From assembly GCF_020179755.1 (NCBI RefSeq), contig NZ_JAIUCY010000004.1:62001-126000 (forward strand): a DNA stretch of 64,000 bases, read 5' to 3'. Numbering within the stretch: the first letter of the stretch is position 1; each line of letters starts with the position of its first letter. Origin of the DNA: Herbaspirillum sp. alder98 (GTDB lineage: Bacteria; Pseudomonadota; Gammaproteobacteria; Burkholderiales; Burkholderiaceae_D). Shown here piece after piece: positions 17,516-26,434 of this stretch. Position numbers and translations under genes: made by a program. The notes beneath the pieces are model-generated. The model did no database searches. It was not told where the DNA came from and saw only the letters and a program-made list of their open reading frames with translations.

Positions 17516-18319
17516 TTAGAACACTGGCAGGTTTGGCAACGGGCCGGACCACTTGCGCGAGATGGCATCCAGTTCGCCGTTCAGCTTGACGTAGTAGATG
17601 AAGTTGTTGAGCCATTCGCGCAGTTCATACGAACCCTTGCGCACGGTCATCGAGTTAGGCTGCACCGAGTACGGGAACTTGACTTCGATCTTGCCCTGGC
17701 CACGGGTCTTCACGATCTCGGTCGCCATGGTGTTAGGAATCGAAATCGCATCGACCTGGTTCGACAGCAAGGCCTGGGTCACGGTCGAGTCATCCTCGAA
17801 GCGCACCAGCACCGTGCCGGCAGGCGCCAGACGGGTCAGCGCGGTGTCGTTGGTGCTGCCGCGCGAGACGCCGACCTTCTTCTTCACCAGGTCGTCGAGC
17901 TTCTTGAAGTTGCTGCCGACCGGGCCCACGATGGACAATTCGAAACCGCTGTAAGGCATGGTGAACAGCACCGCCTTGGCGCGCTCAGGTGTCGGCGCCA
18001 GGGTAGCGGCCAGCATGTCGACCTTGCCGGACTCCAGCGCCGGGATGCGGGCGGGCGGCACCAGTGGCACGATCTCGACCGGCAGGCCCAGATACTTGCC
18101 GATCAGATTGGCGACGTCGACGTCGTAACCGATCGGAACGCCCTTGGCATCGACGCTGCCGAAGGGCGGCGTGCCGCTGACCACGCCGATGGTGATCTTG
18201 CCCTTCTTGGTCAATTCCGAAATGCTCTGCGCGCTGGCGCTGACGGCGGCGCCCGCAGCGCAGGTCGCGGCCAGAGTCAACGCAATGAATTTGGTGCCGA
18301 AAAGTTTCCTGATGTTCAT
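17516..18319 (-). CDS. ABC transporter substrate-binding protein (PBP2, SBP family 3)
   Basis: A periplasmic binding protein of 267 residues with a cleavable signal peptide (about 30 residues ending AVSASAQS). The mature part is a family 3 solute-binding domain: KKGKITIGVVSGTPPFGSVD, then PIGYDVDVANLIGKYLGLPVEIVPL and a typical VGVSRGSTND hinge. The family normally binds amino acids. Placement under a PtxS-like operator and ahead of kgu genes suggests 2-ketogluconate. AGGAG precedes the ATG. A long leader of roughly 165 bases separates it from the operator. Confidence 0.9.
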   Translation of the reverse strand: MNIRKLFGTKFIALTLAATCAAGAAVSASAQSISELTKKGKITIGVVSGTPPFGSVDAKGVPIGYDVDVANLIGKYLGLPVEIVPLVPPARIPALESGKVDMLAATLAPTPERAKAVLFTMPYSGFELSIVGPVGSNFKKLDDLVKKKVGVSRGSTNDTALTRLAPAGTVLVRFEDDSTVTQALLSNQVDAISIPNTMATEIVKTRGQGKIEVKFPYSVQPNSMTVRKGSYELREWLNNFIYYVKLNGELDAISRKWSGPLPNLPVF

Positions 18320-18482
18320 CCTAGTCTCCTGAAAATGTGCCGCACAGGTGTACGGCAGTCGGTCTGGCGCGATTTCCCGTTCGCATCGAACAGGTTCTTC
18401 ACCCTCTTTGCTGCTGGCCTGATGCTGCCCAGGTCTTCTTGCTACTGCTGAACTGTTTTAGGGTCTTACCAGTACTGCGCAC

Positions 18483-18510
18483 TGGGACCGGTTCCATCAC
18501 TGGACTTATA
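18483..18510 (-). promoter_or_regulatory. PtxS-type operator and -10 of the ABC-kgu operon
   Basis: TGGGACCGGTTCCA (18483-18496) is a near-perfect LacI-family palindrome. On the minus strand TATAAG (18505-18510) lies just upstream and overlaps the repressor gene's stop codon. A repressor bound here would block transcription of the binding-protein gene. The core ACCGGT matches the perfect copy upstream of the repressor gene. Confidence 0.7.
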
Positions 18511-19618
18511 AAGGCGCGCCGGTGCCGCCGCCGATCTTCCCTGCAATCCGGCTGCACAGCGCCAGTGCCTCGTCATCGGCCACGCTGCAACTCGACTTGC
18601 GATGAATCAGGCGGCCGTCGAGCAGGATCTCCATGCGCACCGAGCGCTCGCCATTGATCCGCACCAGCAACCGCTCGATGGCAGTAAAACCGATTTCATA
18701 AGTAGGTTGTTCGATGGTGCTGATACCGCATCCCACCAGCGGCGACCAGGCCAACTCATCGAAACACAGCAGGCCGACATCGTCGGGAAACTGCAGCTTC
18801 ATGCTTTGCAACGCCAGCGCGATCTGCAACGAGACCATGCCGTTACCGGCCAGGATCGCAATGCGTCCACTGCTGTGGCGCCGCCGCTCGAAGAACTCGC
18901 GCAACACCGTGGCCACATGCCCCGGCTGGTCGAGATGCACTTCGAGGGTTTCGCCATGACCATTGGCGCATCCCGCCATCGCCTGCAGAAAACCCGCCTG
19001 TCGTCCCTGGCGTGAACTCACGCCGTAGAGCGGCTGCACCACCAGTGCGATATCGGTATACCCCTGCGCCAGCAGATGTTGCGTCGCCAGCCGCGCGGCA
19101 TTGACGTTATCGAGACCGACCAGGTCGAAGTCGCAACCATCGATGCGGCGGTCCAGCAGCACCACCGGGAAAGCCGCCTGCCCCAACTCCTTGAGCGGCG
19201 CCACGCTGCGCCCCTGGGTATTGAACAGCAGCCCTTCGACACTGTACGAATGCAAGGCCGCCAGCGATTGCTTCTCGCGCTTTTCATCATTGCCGGTATT
19301 GCACAGCATCAGCGTGTAACCATGCTTCTGGCATGCCGCTTCGGCGCCATGCAGCACCGCCACCGAATACGGATTCAGGATGTCGGCCACCAGCATCCCG
19401 ATGAGCCGCGTACGACCGCCCTTGAGACCGCGCGCCATCTGGCTGGGCTGATAGCCGAGCCGTTTGATGGTGGCGTCGATCTGTTCGCGCAAATGCTGCG
19501 ACAGGGCGTCGAACTCGCCGCCGAGAAATCGCGATACGCTGGTTTTCGACACGCCGGCCTCACGCGCAACCTGCGCGATGGTGACCCGGTCGGTGCCGGT
19601 TCTTATGCTTTGTCTCAC
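18506..19618 (-). CDS. ptxS: LacI-family repressor, PtxS-like
   Basis: A DNA-binding repressor of 370 residues. The N-terminal LacI HTH is VTIAQVAREAGVSKTSVSRFLGG with the hinge YQPSQMARGLKGGRT; the rest is a periplasmic-binding-protein-like effector domain starting RLIGMLVADILNPYSVAV. In Pseudomonas PtxS represses the kgu genes and is released by 2-ketogluconate. Two ACCGGT palindromes flank this gene, one before it and one before the transporter operon, consistent with autoregulation and operon control. The symbol rests on this context. Confidence 0.85.
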   Translation of the reverse strand: MRQSIRTGTDRVTIAQVAREAGVSKTSVSRFLGGEFDALSQHLREQIDATIKRLGYQPSQMARGLKGGRTRLIGMLVADILNPYSVAVLHGAEAACQKHGYTLMLCNTGNDEKREKQSLAALHSYSVEGLLFNTQGRSVAPLKELGQAAFPVVLLDRRIDGCDFDLVGLDNVNAARLATQHLLAQGYTDIALVVQPLYGVSSRQGRQAGFLQAMAGCANGHGETLEVHLDQPGHVATVLREFFERRRHSSGRIAILAGNGMVSLQIALALQSMKLQFPDDVGLLCFDELAWSPLVGCGISTIEQPTYEIGFTAIERLLVRINGERSVRMEILLDGRLIHRKSSCSVADDEALALCSRIAGKIGGGTGAPL

Positions 19619-19696
19619 TGTTGCCCGCCAAATCAGATGATAGTGATCGTTCGATTTGTACTGCCTTCGGTTCCGGGCTGTTCATTTTTGAATCTT

Positions 19697-19712
19697 TTGG
19701 AACCGGTTCCAA
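19697..19712. promoter_or_regulatory. Perfect 16-bp LacI/PtxS operator upstream of ptxS
   Basis: TTGGAACCGGTTCCAA is a perfect palindrome 79 bases before the repressor start. It matches the operator before the transporter gene and is close to the TGAAACCGGTTTCA type recognised by PtxS in Pseudomonas. Autoregulation is likely. Confidence 0.8.
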
Positions 19713-20015
19713 GATATCAGCGAGAAAATCCTTTAGCAAACAATTTCAGATGAAAAGTTTGATGAATTTCGATGAAGGGGGATGTCCACCAACAACATTC
19801 AAAATGAATGCGAGTCAAAGCTTTTTAATTTTTCTCAGGTGCCAGGACTGCGATGGGATGAGCGTCGATCCTCGGCGTCAAGACGCGGCAACACAGGATG
19901 GCGTTTGCTGCGGTGCGATACAAAAATGCACTCCTCGAACACGAACTCGATCGTCGGTGCTGTACGCACAAGGCCTGCCACGCCTCTGCCGATCTGCAAT
20001 GAGCAGGCGCAATGA
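19713..20015. other. Gene-free intergenic stretch
   Basis: Between the ptxS operator and fdsD I see no coding region with a credible ribosome site or codon pattern on either strand. The left 100 bases are unusually AT-rich. No clear terminator for the fds operon was found. Confidence 0.5.
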
Positions 20016-20243
20016 CTAAGCCGCCAACAATCCTGCGTGCCGCTCCAGCGCTTCCAGCACGATCGGCGACAGGCCAGCGCCCTGGGTCTGCTCGACATGC
20101 GCCAGCAAGGCGCGGCGCATGCGCGGTTCCCAGAAGCGCTTGATGTGCGCTGCCAGGTCGGCCACCGCCTGCTCGTGGTCGGGCATGGTCGAAAAGAAAC
20201 TGCCGATCTGGTTGGCCATCTTGATCAGGTTCGCTGCATTCAC
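20016..20243 (-). CDS. fdsD: Formate dehydrogenase delta subunit
   Basis: A small 75-residue cytoplasmic protein, the accessory delta subunit of the NAD-dependent, molybdenum-containing formate dehydrogenase. Recognisable features are LIKMANQIGSFF near the start and the block AAHIKRFWEPRMRRALLAHV. In Rhodobacter FdsD has been linked to enzyme assembly and cofactor stability. It is the last gene of fdsG-B-A-fdhD-D and starts 20 bases after the fdhD stop codon. Confidence 0.93.
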   Translation of the reverse strand: MNAANLIKMANQIGSFFSTMPDHEQAVADLAAHIKRFWEPRMRRALLAHVEQTQGAGLSPIVLEALERHAGLLAA

Positions 20244-20263
20244 GACTGTCTCCTCGTTGCGGT

Positions 20264-21109
20264 TCAGATCAAACGATGCGGCCGGGCATACACCACATGC
20301 CCCTGCTTGCGCACAAACCCCAGCAGCGTCACATCGGTCTCTTCGGCCAGGCGGATCGCCAGCGCAGTCGGGGCCGAGATGGCGGCGATGAAACCGATGC
20401 CGACCGTGGCCGCCTTCTGCACCATTTCATAACTGGCGCGACTGGTGATGATGGCCGCGCCGCGGGCGAAATCGGCGCCCTCTTCGGCCAGTGCGCCGAT
20501 CAACTTGTCCAGCGCGTTATGCCGGCCCACGTCTTCGCGCACCAGCGCAATCCGGCCGTCCTCGCCCAGCCAGGCGGCGGCATGGGTGGCGCCGGTGACC
20601 TGCTGCAATTGCTGGCCGCCCTGCATCTGTTCCAGCGCGGCATGGATCTGCGCCATCGTGAAGCGCGCACCGTCAGCTGCTACTGCCTTGGGATGACGCA
20701 CTGCCTGTTCCAGCGTCTCGGCGCCGCACAGGCCGCAACCGGTGCGACCGGTCAGGTTGCGACGCTTCTCCTTCAAGGCCACGAAGCGCTCGGTGGCGAT
20801 GCGCATCTGCACCTGCACCCCTTCGCATCCGGGCACGATCTCGCATTCGTATAACTCGCCGGGGTCGGCCACGATGCCTTCGGTCAGCGAAAAGCCTAAC
20901 GCAAAGTCTTCCAGGTCGGCCGGCGTGGCCATCATCACGGCGTGCGAGATGCCGTTGTATTCGAGCGCGATGGGGACTTCTTCGGCCACCACGTCGTCCA
21001 CCGTTTCACGCTGACCGTCGCGCCAGCGCTCGACGCTGACGCGGGCCGAGGTGGCGTAGTCACCGGTGACGGCATCGAGTTGGGGAGACTGCGGGGTGCG
21101 TGCGTTCAT
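20264..21109 (-). CDS. fdhD: Formate dehydrogenase sulfurtransferase FdhD (FdsC)
   Basis: FdhD transfers sulfur from a cysteine desulfurase to the molybdenum cofactor, a step formate dehydrogenases need for activity. The product (281 residues from the ATG used) has the essential CxxC in GRTGCGLCGAE and the core LGFSLTEGIV and LVREDVGRHNALDKLIG blocks. The upstream TTG three codons earlier is less likely. A REP-like hairpin lies between fdsA and this gene. It corresponds to fdsC of the fdsGBACD operon. Confidence 0.95.
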   Translation of the reverse strand: MNARTPQSPQLDAVTGDYATSARVSVERWRDGQRETVDDVVAEEVPIALEYNGISHAVMMATPADLEDFALGFSLTEGIVADPGELYECEIVPGCEGVQVQMRIATERFVALKEKRRNLTGRTGCGLCGAETLEQAVRHPKAVAADGARFTMAQIHAALEQMQGGQQLQQVTGATHAAAWLGEDGRIALVREDVGRHNALDKLIGALAEEGADFARGAAIITSRASYEMVQKAATVGIGFIAAISAPTALAIRLAEETDVTLLGFVRKQGHVVYARPHRLI

Positions 21110-21125
21110 GCTGATCAATTCATTC

Positions 21126-21170
21126 GTTGCGTCGTCCCTGCAAAAGCTGGGACGACGGGTATAAAGTTAT
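21126..21170. repeat. REP-like palindrome between fdsA and fdhD
   Basis: GTCGTCCC and GGGACGAC (21131-21138 and 21149-21156) form a hairpin with an inner GC/GC pair and AAAA loop, followed by GGGTATAAAGTTATT. The AAGTTATT tail is shared with units at 8.6 and 63.4 kb. In the fds transcript this hairpin would sit just after fdsA. Confidence 0.6.
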
Positions 21171-21186
21171 TTTTTTGCCGGCTCGA

Positions 21187-24060
21187 TCACTTGGTCACCA
21201 ACGGCTCGCCCTGCTTCTCGCCGCCCAGCAACTCCAGCTGCTCGCGATTGAACTGCTGGTATTGCTGCTGCCACTGCGAAGGCTGCGTCACCGGCAACAC
21301 CTGCACCGCCGTCACCTTGTACTCGGGGCAATTGGTGGCCCAGTCCGAGTTGTCGGTGGTGATCACGTTGGCGCCCGACTCGGGGAAGTGGAAGGTGGTG
21401 TAGACCACCCCCGGCTGCACCTTTTCGGTCACCGTGGCGCGCAACACGGTCTGCCCTGCGCGCGACTCGATGCCGACCCAGTCGCCTTCGCGAATGCCAC
21501 GGTCCTCGGCATCGTGCGGGTGGATCTCAAGGCGGTCTTCGCTATGCCACTGCGAGTTCTCGGTGCGACGCGTCTGGGCCCCGACGTTGTACTGCGACAG
21601 AATGCGACCGGTGGTCAGGATCAACGGATAACGCTGCGTCACCTTCTCGTCGGTGGCGAAATACTGGGTGTTGAGAAACTTGCCCTTGCCGCGGATGAAA
21701 CTGCCCACATGCATGATCGGCGTGCCCTCGGGGGCGGCGGCATTGCAGGGCCACTGGATACTGCCCAGTTGCTCCAGGCGGGCATAGTTGACGCCATTGA
21801 AACTGGGCGTCAGGGCGGCGATTTCATCCATGATTTCCGACGGGTGATTGTACGGCATCGGGTATCCGAGCGCAGCGGCCAGGGCCACCGTGACTTCCCA
21901 GTCCGACTTGCCGGCCGCAGGCGGCATCACCTTGCGCACGCGCGAGATGCGGCGCTCGGCATTGGTGAAGGTGCCATCCTTCTCCAGGAACGACGAGCCC
22001 GGCAAAAATACGTGCGCATACTTGGCCGTTTCGTTAAGAAACAGGTCTTGCACCACGATGCATTCCATCGCCTGCAATGCCGCCGCCACGTGCTGGGTAT
22101 TGGGGTCGGACTGCACGATATCCTCGCCTTCGCAGTACAGGCCCTTGAAGCTGCCGTCCAGCGCAGCGTCGAACATGTTGGGAATGCGCAAGCCCGGCTC
22201 GGGATTGAGGGATACGCCCCAGGCCTGCTCGAAGGTGGAGCGCACGGTCGAATCCGAGATATGGCGATAGCCCGGCAACTCGTGCGGGAACGAGCCCATG
22301 TCGCATGAACCCTGCACGTTGTTCTGGCCGCGCAACGGGTTCACCCCCACGCCTTCACGGCCGACGTTGCCGGTGCACATGGCCAGGTTGGCGATGCCGA
22401 TCACGGTGGTCGAGCCCTGCGCATGCTCGGTCACGCCCAGGCCGTAATAGATGGCCGCGTTGCCGCCGGTGGCGAACAGGCGCGCCGCGCCCCGGATATC
22501 CTCGGCCGGCACGCCGGTGACGGCGGCCATCGCTTCGGGCGAGTTGTCCGGGCGCAGCACGAACTGTTTCCAGTCTTCGTACGATTGCAGGTCGCAGCGT
22601 TCATGGATGTAGTCTTCCTGCTGCAGGCCTTCGGACAGAATCACATGCGCCAGCGCGGTGATGATCGCCACGTTGGTGCCGGGGCGCAGCTTGAGGTGAA
22701 AATCGGCCTGCACGTGGGGCGACTTGACCATCTCGGTGCTGCGCGGATCGATCACGATCAGCCGTGCGCCCTGGCGCACCCGGCGCTTGATCTGCGATGC
22801 GAACACCGGGTGGCCCGAGGCCGGATTGGCACCCATGATCAGGATCACGTCTGACTTCATCACCGAATCGAAGGTCTGGGTGCCGGCCGATTCGCCCAGC
22901 GTCTGCTTCAGGCCATAACCGGTGGGCGAGTGACAGACCCGGGCGCAGGTGTCGACATTGTTGTTGCCGAAGGCGGCGCGCACCAGCTTCTGCACCAGGT
23001 AGGTTTCTTCGTTGGTGCAGCGTGACGAGGTGATGCCGCCGATCGAATCCTTGCCATGCTGTTGCTGGATGCGGCGGAATTCACTGGCCGCATATGCCAG
23101 CGCCTGCTCCCACGAGACTTCCTGCCAGGGATCATTGATGCTCTTGCGGATCATCGGGTTGAGGATGCGGTCCTTGTGGGTCGCATAGCCCCAGGCAAAA
23201 CGCCCCTTCACGCACGAGTGACCATGGTTGGCGCGGCCATCCTTGTAGGGCACCATGCGCACCACTTCATTGCCCTTCATCTCGGCCTTGAAGGCGCAGC
23301 CGACGCCGCAATAGGCGCAGGTGGTCACATGGCTATGCTCGGCCTGGCCCAACATGATCACGCTCTTCTCGGTCAGCGTGGCGGTGGGGCAGGCCTGCAC
23401 GCAGGCGCCGCACGAGACGCATTCGGATTCCATGAAGCTTTCCATCTGGCCGGCCGACACGCGCGAGGCAAAGCCGCGTCCGTCGATGGTGAGGGCGAAG
23501 GTGCCCTGCGTCTCTTCGCAAGCCCGCACGCAACGGTTGCAGACGATGCATTTCGAGGGATCGTAGGTGAAGTAAGGATTCGATTCATCCTTCTTCATCT
23601 TCGTATGGTTCTCGCCTTCCGGGTCATAGCGCACCTCGCGCAGGCCAACCACCCCTGCCATGTCCTGCAACTCGCAGTTACCGTTGGTGGGGCAGGTCAG
23701 GCAATCCAGCGGATGGTCCGAGATATAAAGCTCCATCACGCCGCGCCGGATCTCGGCCAACTTCGGCGTTTGCGTCTGCACCTTCATGCCTGGCTCGCAG
23801 GGCGTGGTGCAGGAAGCCGGATAGCCCTTCATGCGGCGACCGTCCTTTTCGATCTCGACCAGGCACAGCCGGCACGAGCCGAACGGCTCCAGGCTGTCGG
23901 TGGCGCACAGCTTGGGCACATTGACGCCGGCCTCGACGGCGGCCCGCATGACCGAGGTGCCGGCCGGGACCGTGATGGTCATGCCGTCGATTTCCAGCGT
24001 GATCTGCTGTTCGGCAACACGTGCCGGCGTACCGTAATCGGTTTGGTTGAGATGGTTCAT
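21187..24060 (-). CDS. fdsA: NAD-dependent formate dehydrogenase, alpha (catalytic) subunit
   Basis: The catalytic subunit oxidises formate to CO2 at a bis-molybdopterin guanine dinucleotide Mo centre in the cytoplasm. The 957 residues contain, in order: a [2Fe-2S] ferredoxin domain (CATDSLEPFGSCRLC), the His/Cys [4Fe-4S] motif DHPLDCLTCPTNGNC, two ferredoxin motifs (CIVCNRCVRAC and CVSCGACVQAC), the [4Fe-4S] motif CAYCGVGC, and the Mo domain. The Mo-ligand Cys probably lies in NVDTCARVCHSPTG; there is no selenocysteine codon. It lies directly downstream of fdsB. Confidence 0.97.
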   Translation of the reverse strand: MNHLNQTDYGTPARVAEQQITLEIDGMTITVPAGTSVMRAAVEAGVNVPKLCATDSLEPFGSCRLCLVEIEKDGRRMKGYPASCTTPCEPGMKVQTQTPKLAEIRRGVMELYISDHPLDCLTCPTNGNCELQDMAGVVGLREVRYDPEGENHTKMKKDESNPYFTYDPSKCIVCNRCVRACEETQGTFALTIDGRGFASRVSAGQMESFMESECVSCGACVQACPTATLTEKSVIMLGQAEHSHVTTCAYCGVGCAFKAEMKGNEVVRMVPYKDGRANHGHSCVKGRFAWGYATHKDRILNPMIRKSINDPWQEVSWEQALAYAASEFRRIQQQHGKDSIGGITSSRCTNEETYLVQKLVRAAFGNNNVDTCARVCHSPTGYGLKQTLGESAGTQTFDSVMKSDVILIMGANPASGHPVFASQIKRRVRQGARLIVIDPRSTEMVKSPHVQADFHLKLRPGTNVAIITALAHVILSEGLQQEDYIHERCDLQSYEDWKQFVLRPDNSPEAMAAVTGVPAEDIRGAARLFATGGNAAIYYGLGVTEHAQGSTTVIGIANLAMCTGNVGREGVGVNPLRGQNNVQGSCDMGSFPHELPGYRHISDSTVRSTFEQAWGVSLNPEPGLRIPNMFDAALDGSFKGLYCEGEDIVQSDPNTQHVAAALQAMECIVVQDLFLNETAKYAHVFLPGSSFLEKDGTFTNAERRISRVRKVMPPAAGKSDWEVTVALAAALGYPMPYNHPSEIMDEIAALTPSFNGVNYARLEQLGSIQWPCNAAAPEGTPIMHVGSFIRGKGKFLNTQYFATDEKVTQRYPLILTTGRILSQYNVGAQTRRTENSQWHSEDRLEIHPHDAEDRGIREGDWVGIESRAGQTVLRATVTEKVQPGVVYTTFHFPESGANVITTDNSDWATNCPEYKVTAVQVLPVTQPSQWQQQYQQFNREQLELLGGEKQGEPLVTK

Positions 24061-24095
24061 GCTGAACTCCTCGATGTCGATAGGGGATACCCGGC

Positions 24096-25667
24096 TCAGG
24101 CGGCCTGTTCGCCGGGGGTGCCGAAGTCTTCAGGAAAATGCGTCAGCGCCGACAACACCGGAAACGGCGTCATGCCGCCCATGGCGCACAACGAGCCATT
24201 GACCATGGTGTCGCACAGGCTGCGCAACAAGCGGATCTGCTGTGGCCGATCGTTGTTGGCGATGATCTTGTCGATCACCTCGACGCCGCGGGTGGAACCG
24301 ATGCGGCAAGGCGTGCACTTGCCGCACGATTCGACCGCGCAGAACGCCATCGCATAGCGCGCCTGGCGTGCCATGTCGACCGTGTCGTCAAACGCCACCA
24401 GGCCGCCGTGGCCGATCATGGCACCAATGGCCGCGAAGGCTTCGTAGTCGAGCGGGGTATCGAACTGGTGCGGGGCGATATAGGCGCCCAGCGGGCCGCC
24501 CATCTGCACCGCCCGAATCGGCCGCCCGCTGTCGCTGCCGCCGCCGAAGTCGTCCAGCAACTGGCGCAGCGTCAGGCCGAAGGCTTTCTCGACCAGGCCG
24601 CCCTGCCTGATGTTGCCGGCCAGTTGAAACGGCAGCGTGCCGCTGGAACGCCCCACGCCATAGTTCTTGTAGAACGCCGCGCCGCGCGCCAGGATGATCG
24701 GCACCGAGGCCAGCGAGATCAGGTTGTTGATCACCGTCGGCTTGCCGAACAACCCCTGCAAGGCCGGCAGTGGCGGCTTGGCCCGCACCACCCCGCGCTT
24801 GCCTTCCAGGCTTTCGAGCATGGCGGTTTCTTCGCCGCAGATGTAGGCCCCGGCGCCCTTTCTCACCTCCAGCTGGAAGCTGTGCCCGCTGCCCAGCACG
24901 TTGCGGCCGAGATAGCCTTTTTCGGTAGCAATGGCGATCGCCTGCTGCAGCGTGGCGATCGCATGCGGGTATTCGGAACGCACGTAGACGTAGCCCTGCG
25001 TGGCGCCCACGGCGATGCCGGCGATGGTCATGCCCTCGATCAGCATGAAGGGATCGTCTTCCATCACCATGCGGTCCGAGAAGGTGCCCGAGTCGCCTTC
25101 ATCGGCGTTGCACACCACGTACTTCTGCGCCGCGGTCGCGCCGGCCACCGTCTGCCATTTGATCCCGGTGGGGAAGGCCGCGCCGCCGCGACCGCGCAGG
25201 CCGGAATCGAGCACTTGCTGCACCACCGCCGCCGGCGTCATCGACAGCGCCTGGCGCAGGCCGACGTAGCCTTCATAGGCCAGGTAATCGTCCAGCGAGA
25301 GTGGGTCGGTGATGCCGACGCGGGCAAAGGTCAGGCGCTGCTGGTTTTTCAGATACGCCATGTCGTCGACCGGGCCTTGCCGCAGACGGTGCGTCCCGCC
25401 CTCCAGCAGACCGGCGTCGAACAGGCCTGGCACGTCCTCGGCGGCGACCGGGCCATAACCTATGCGACCGGCCTCCAGCGCCACTTCCACCAGCGGCTCC
25501 AGCCAGAACATGCCGCGCGAGCCATTGCGCACCAGCTTGACGCGCACGCCGCGCGACTCGGCTTCGCGCACGATGGCGGCGGCGACGTCATCGGCGCCCA
25601 GCGCCAGCGCGGTAGAGTCGCGTGGCACGTAGACGGTCACCGGATCAGGATAGGAAAGATGGTTCAT
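24096..25667 (-). CDS. fdsB: Formate dehydrogenase beta subunit (NuoF-like, FMN/NAD)
   Basis: The diaphorase subunit passes electrons from the iron-sulfur chain to NAD+. The 523 residues contain the NAD/FMN-binding GLRGRGGAAFPTGIKW, YVVCNADEGDSGTFSDR and the C-terminal [4Fe-4S] motif ESCGKCTPCRIGSTRG, as in NuoF. The start is the second of two tandem ATGs, which has better spacing from GGGGG. It overlaps the fdsG stop codon, so the two are coupled. Identity is certain; only the start is off by one codon at most. Confidence 0.96.
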   Translation of the reverse strand: MNHLSYPDPVTVYVPRDSTALALGADDVAAAIVREAESRGVRVKLVRNGSRGMFWLEPLVEVALEAGRIGYGPVAAEDVPGLFDAGLLEGGTHRLRQGPVDDMAYLKNQQRLTFARVGITDPLSLDDYLAYEGYVGLRQALSMTPAAVVQQVLDSGLRGRGGAAFPTGIKWQTVAGATAAQKYVVCNADEGDSGTFSDRMVMEDDPFMLIEGMTIAGIAVGATQGYVYVRSEYPHAIATLQQAIAIATEKGYLGRNVLGSGHSFQLEVRKGAGAYICGEETAMLESLEGKRGVVRAKPPLPALQGLFGKPTVINNLISLASVPIILARGAAFYKNYGVGRSSGTLPFQLAGNIRQGGLVEKAFGLTLRQLLDDFGGGSDSGRPIRAVQMGGPLGAYIAPHQFDTPLDYEAFAAIGAMIGHGGLVAFDDTVDMARQARYAMAFCAVESCGKCTPCRIGSTRGVEVIDKIIANNDRPQQIRLLRSLCDTMVNGSLCAMGGMTPFPVLSALTHFPEDFGTPGEQAA

Positions 25668-26143
25668 CATGTCCCCCGCTTGGCCTGCACCAGACGCTGC
25701 AGTTTTGCCGCATCGACCCGCGCATGCAACTGGTCGTCGATGGTGACGTTGGGCCCGCAGGCGCACTGGCCCAGGCAATAGACCGGCTCCAGCATGAACT
25801 GGCCATCGCCGCTGCTTTCATGAAAACCGCAACCCAGCAGGTTCTGCGCCGCGTCGGCCAGCGCCTCGCCGCCGCGCGCCTGGCAAGCCTCGGCCCGGCA
25901 CACCTGCACCACATGGCGCGCCGGCGCCTGCTGGCGGAAGTAGTGGTAGAACGAGATCACGCCGTGCACCTCGGCGCGCGAGACATTGAGCTCGGCGGCG
26001 ATCAGCGCTACCGCGTCCGAAGGGATGTAGCCGATGCGATCCTGAATCCCGTGCAGGATGGGTAGCATCGCGCCCGCCATCTGCCCACGCTCGGCGATGA
26101 TGCCGCGCACCGCTGCCACGTCGAAAACCTGTTGCCTTTCCAT
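25667..26143 (-). CDS. fdsG: Formate dehydrogenase gamma subunit (NuoE-like)
   Basis: A 158-residue thioredoxin-fold [2Fe-2S] protein that works with FdsB. Cluster ligands are visible as VCRAEACQ and YCLGQCACGP. The N-terminal helical part contains GAMLPILHGIQDRIGYIP, typical of NuoE/FdsG. AGGAG lies 7 bases before the chosen ATG; an in-frame ATG 21 bases upstream lacks this. It is the first gene of the fds operon, whose promoter must lie in the 26.15-26.45 kb stretch. Confidence 0.96.
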   Translation of the reverse strand: MERQQVFDVAAVRGIIAERGQMAGAMLPILHGIQDRIGYIPSDAVALIAAELNVSRAEVHGVISFYHYFRQQAPARHVVQVCRAEACQARGGEALADAAQNLLGCGFHESSGDGQFMLEPVYCLGQCACGPNVTIDDQLHARVDAAKLQRLVQAKRGT

Positions 26144-26270
26144 TGAAGTCTCCTGGCTTGCCATGAAGCGGCAGTCGTCCCTTCGGGATCTGCTGGCCTG
26201 CCGCACAAAAAATTCGGATGAAGGACAAAGGAGGAGAGACGGGAAAACGCTGGCGACAGCCAGGTCATCG

Positions 26271-26287
26271 GGCCATCGACGATGGCC
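26271..26287. promoter_or_regulatory. Inverted repeat upstream of fds operon
   Basis: GGCCATC-GAC-GATGGCC, 7-bp perfect arms, lies about 130 bases before fdsG in the only region able to hold its promoter. It may be a regulator site. I could not identify -35/-10 elements here with confidence. Confidence 0.35.
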
Positions 26288-26391
26288 GCGCGAACGGGTA
26301 CAACGGGTCTCCGTGATTGCATGTTCTCCCTGCCTTTGCGGGTTGGTACAGAACAGACATGGCGGATCGATGCCCGCCTTTTCTTGATAGT

Positions 26392-26434
26392 CACTGACAA
26401 AAACCGCCTGCATGCAGTGCAGTTTTTGTCAGTG
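26392..26434. repeat. 13-bp perfect inverted repeat between fdsG and the OFA transporter
   Basis: CACTGACAAAAAC and GTTTTTGTCAGTG are exact inverted arms around a 17-base centre containing the palindrome CTGCATGCAG. It lies 56 bases beyond the stop codon of the transporter gene and upstream of fdsG. The T run inside the arm makes it a possible terminator for the transporter. Its perfect symmetry also suits an operator. The rest of 26144-26489 shows no credible gene. Confidence 0.6.
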
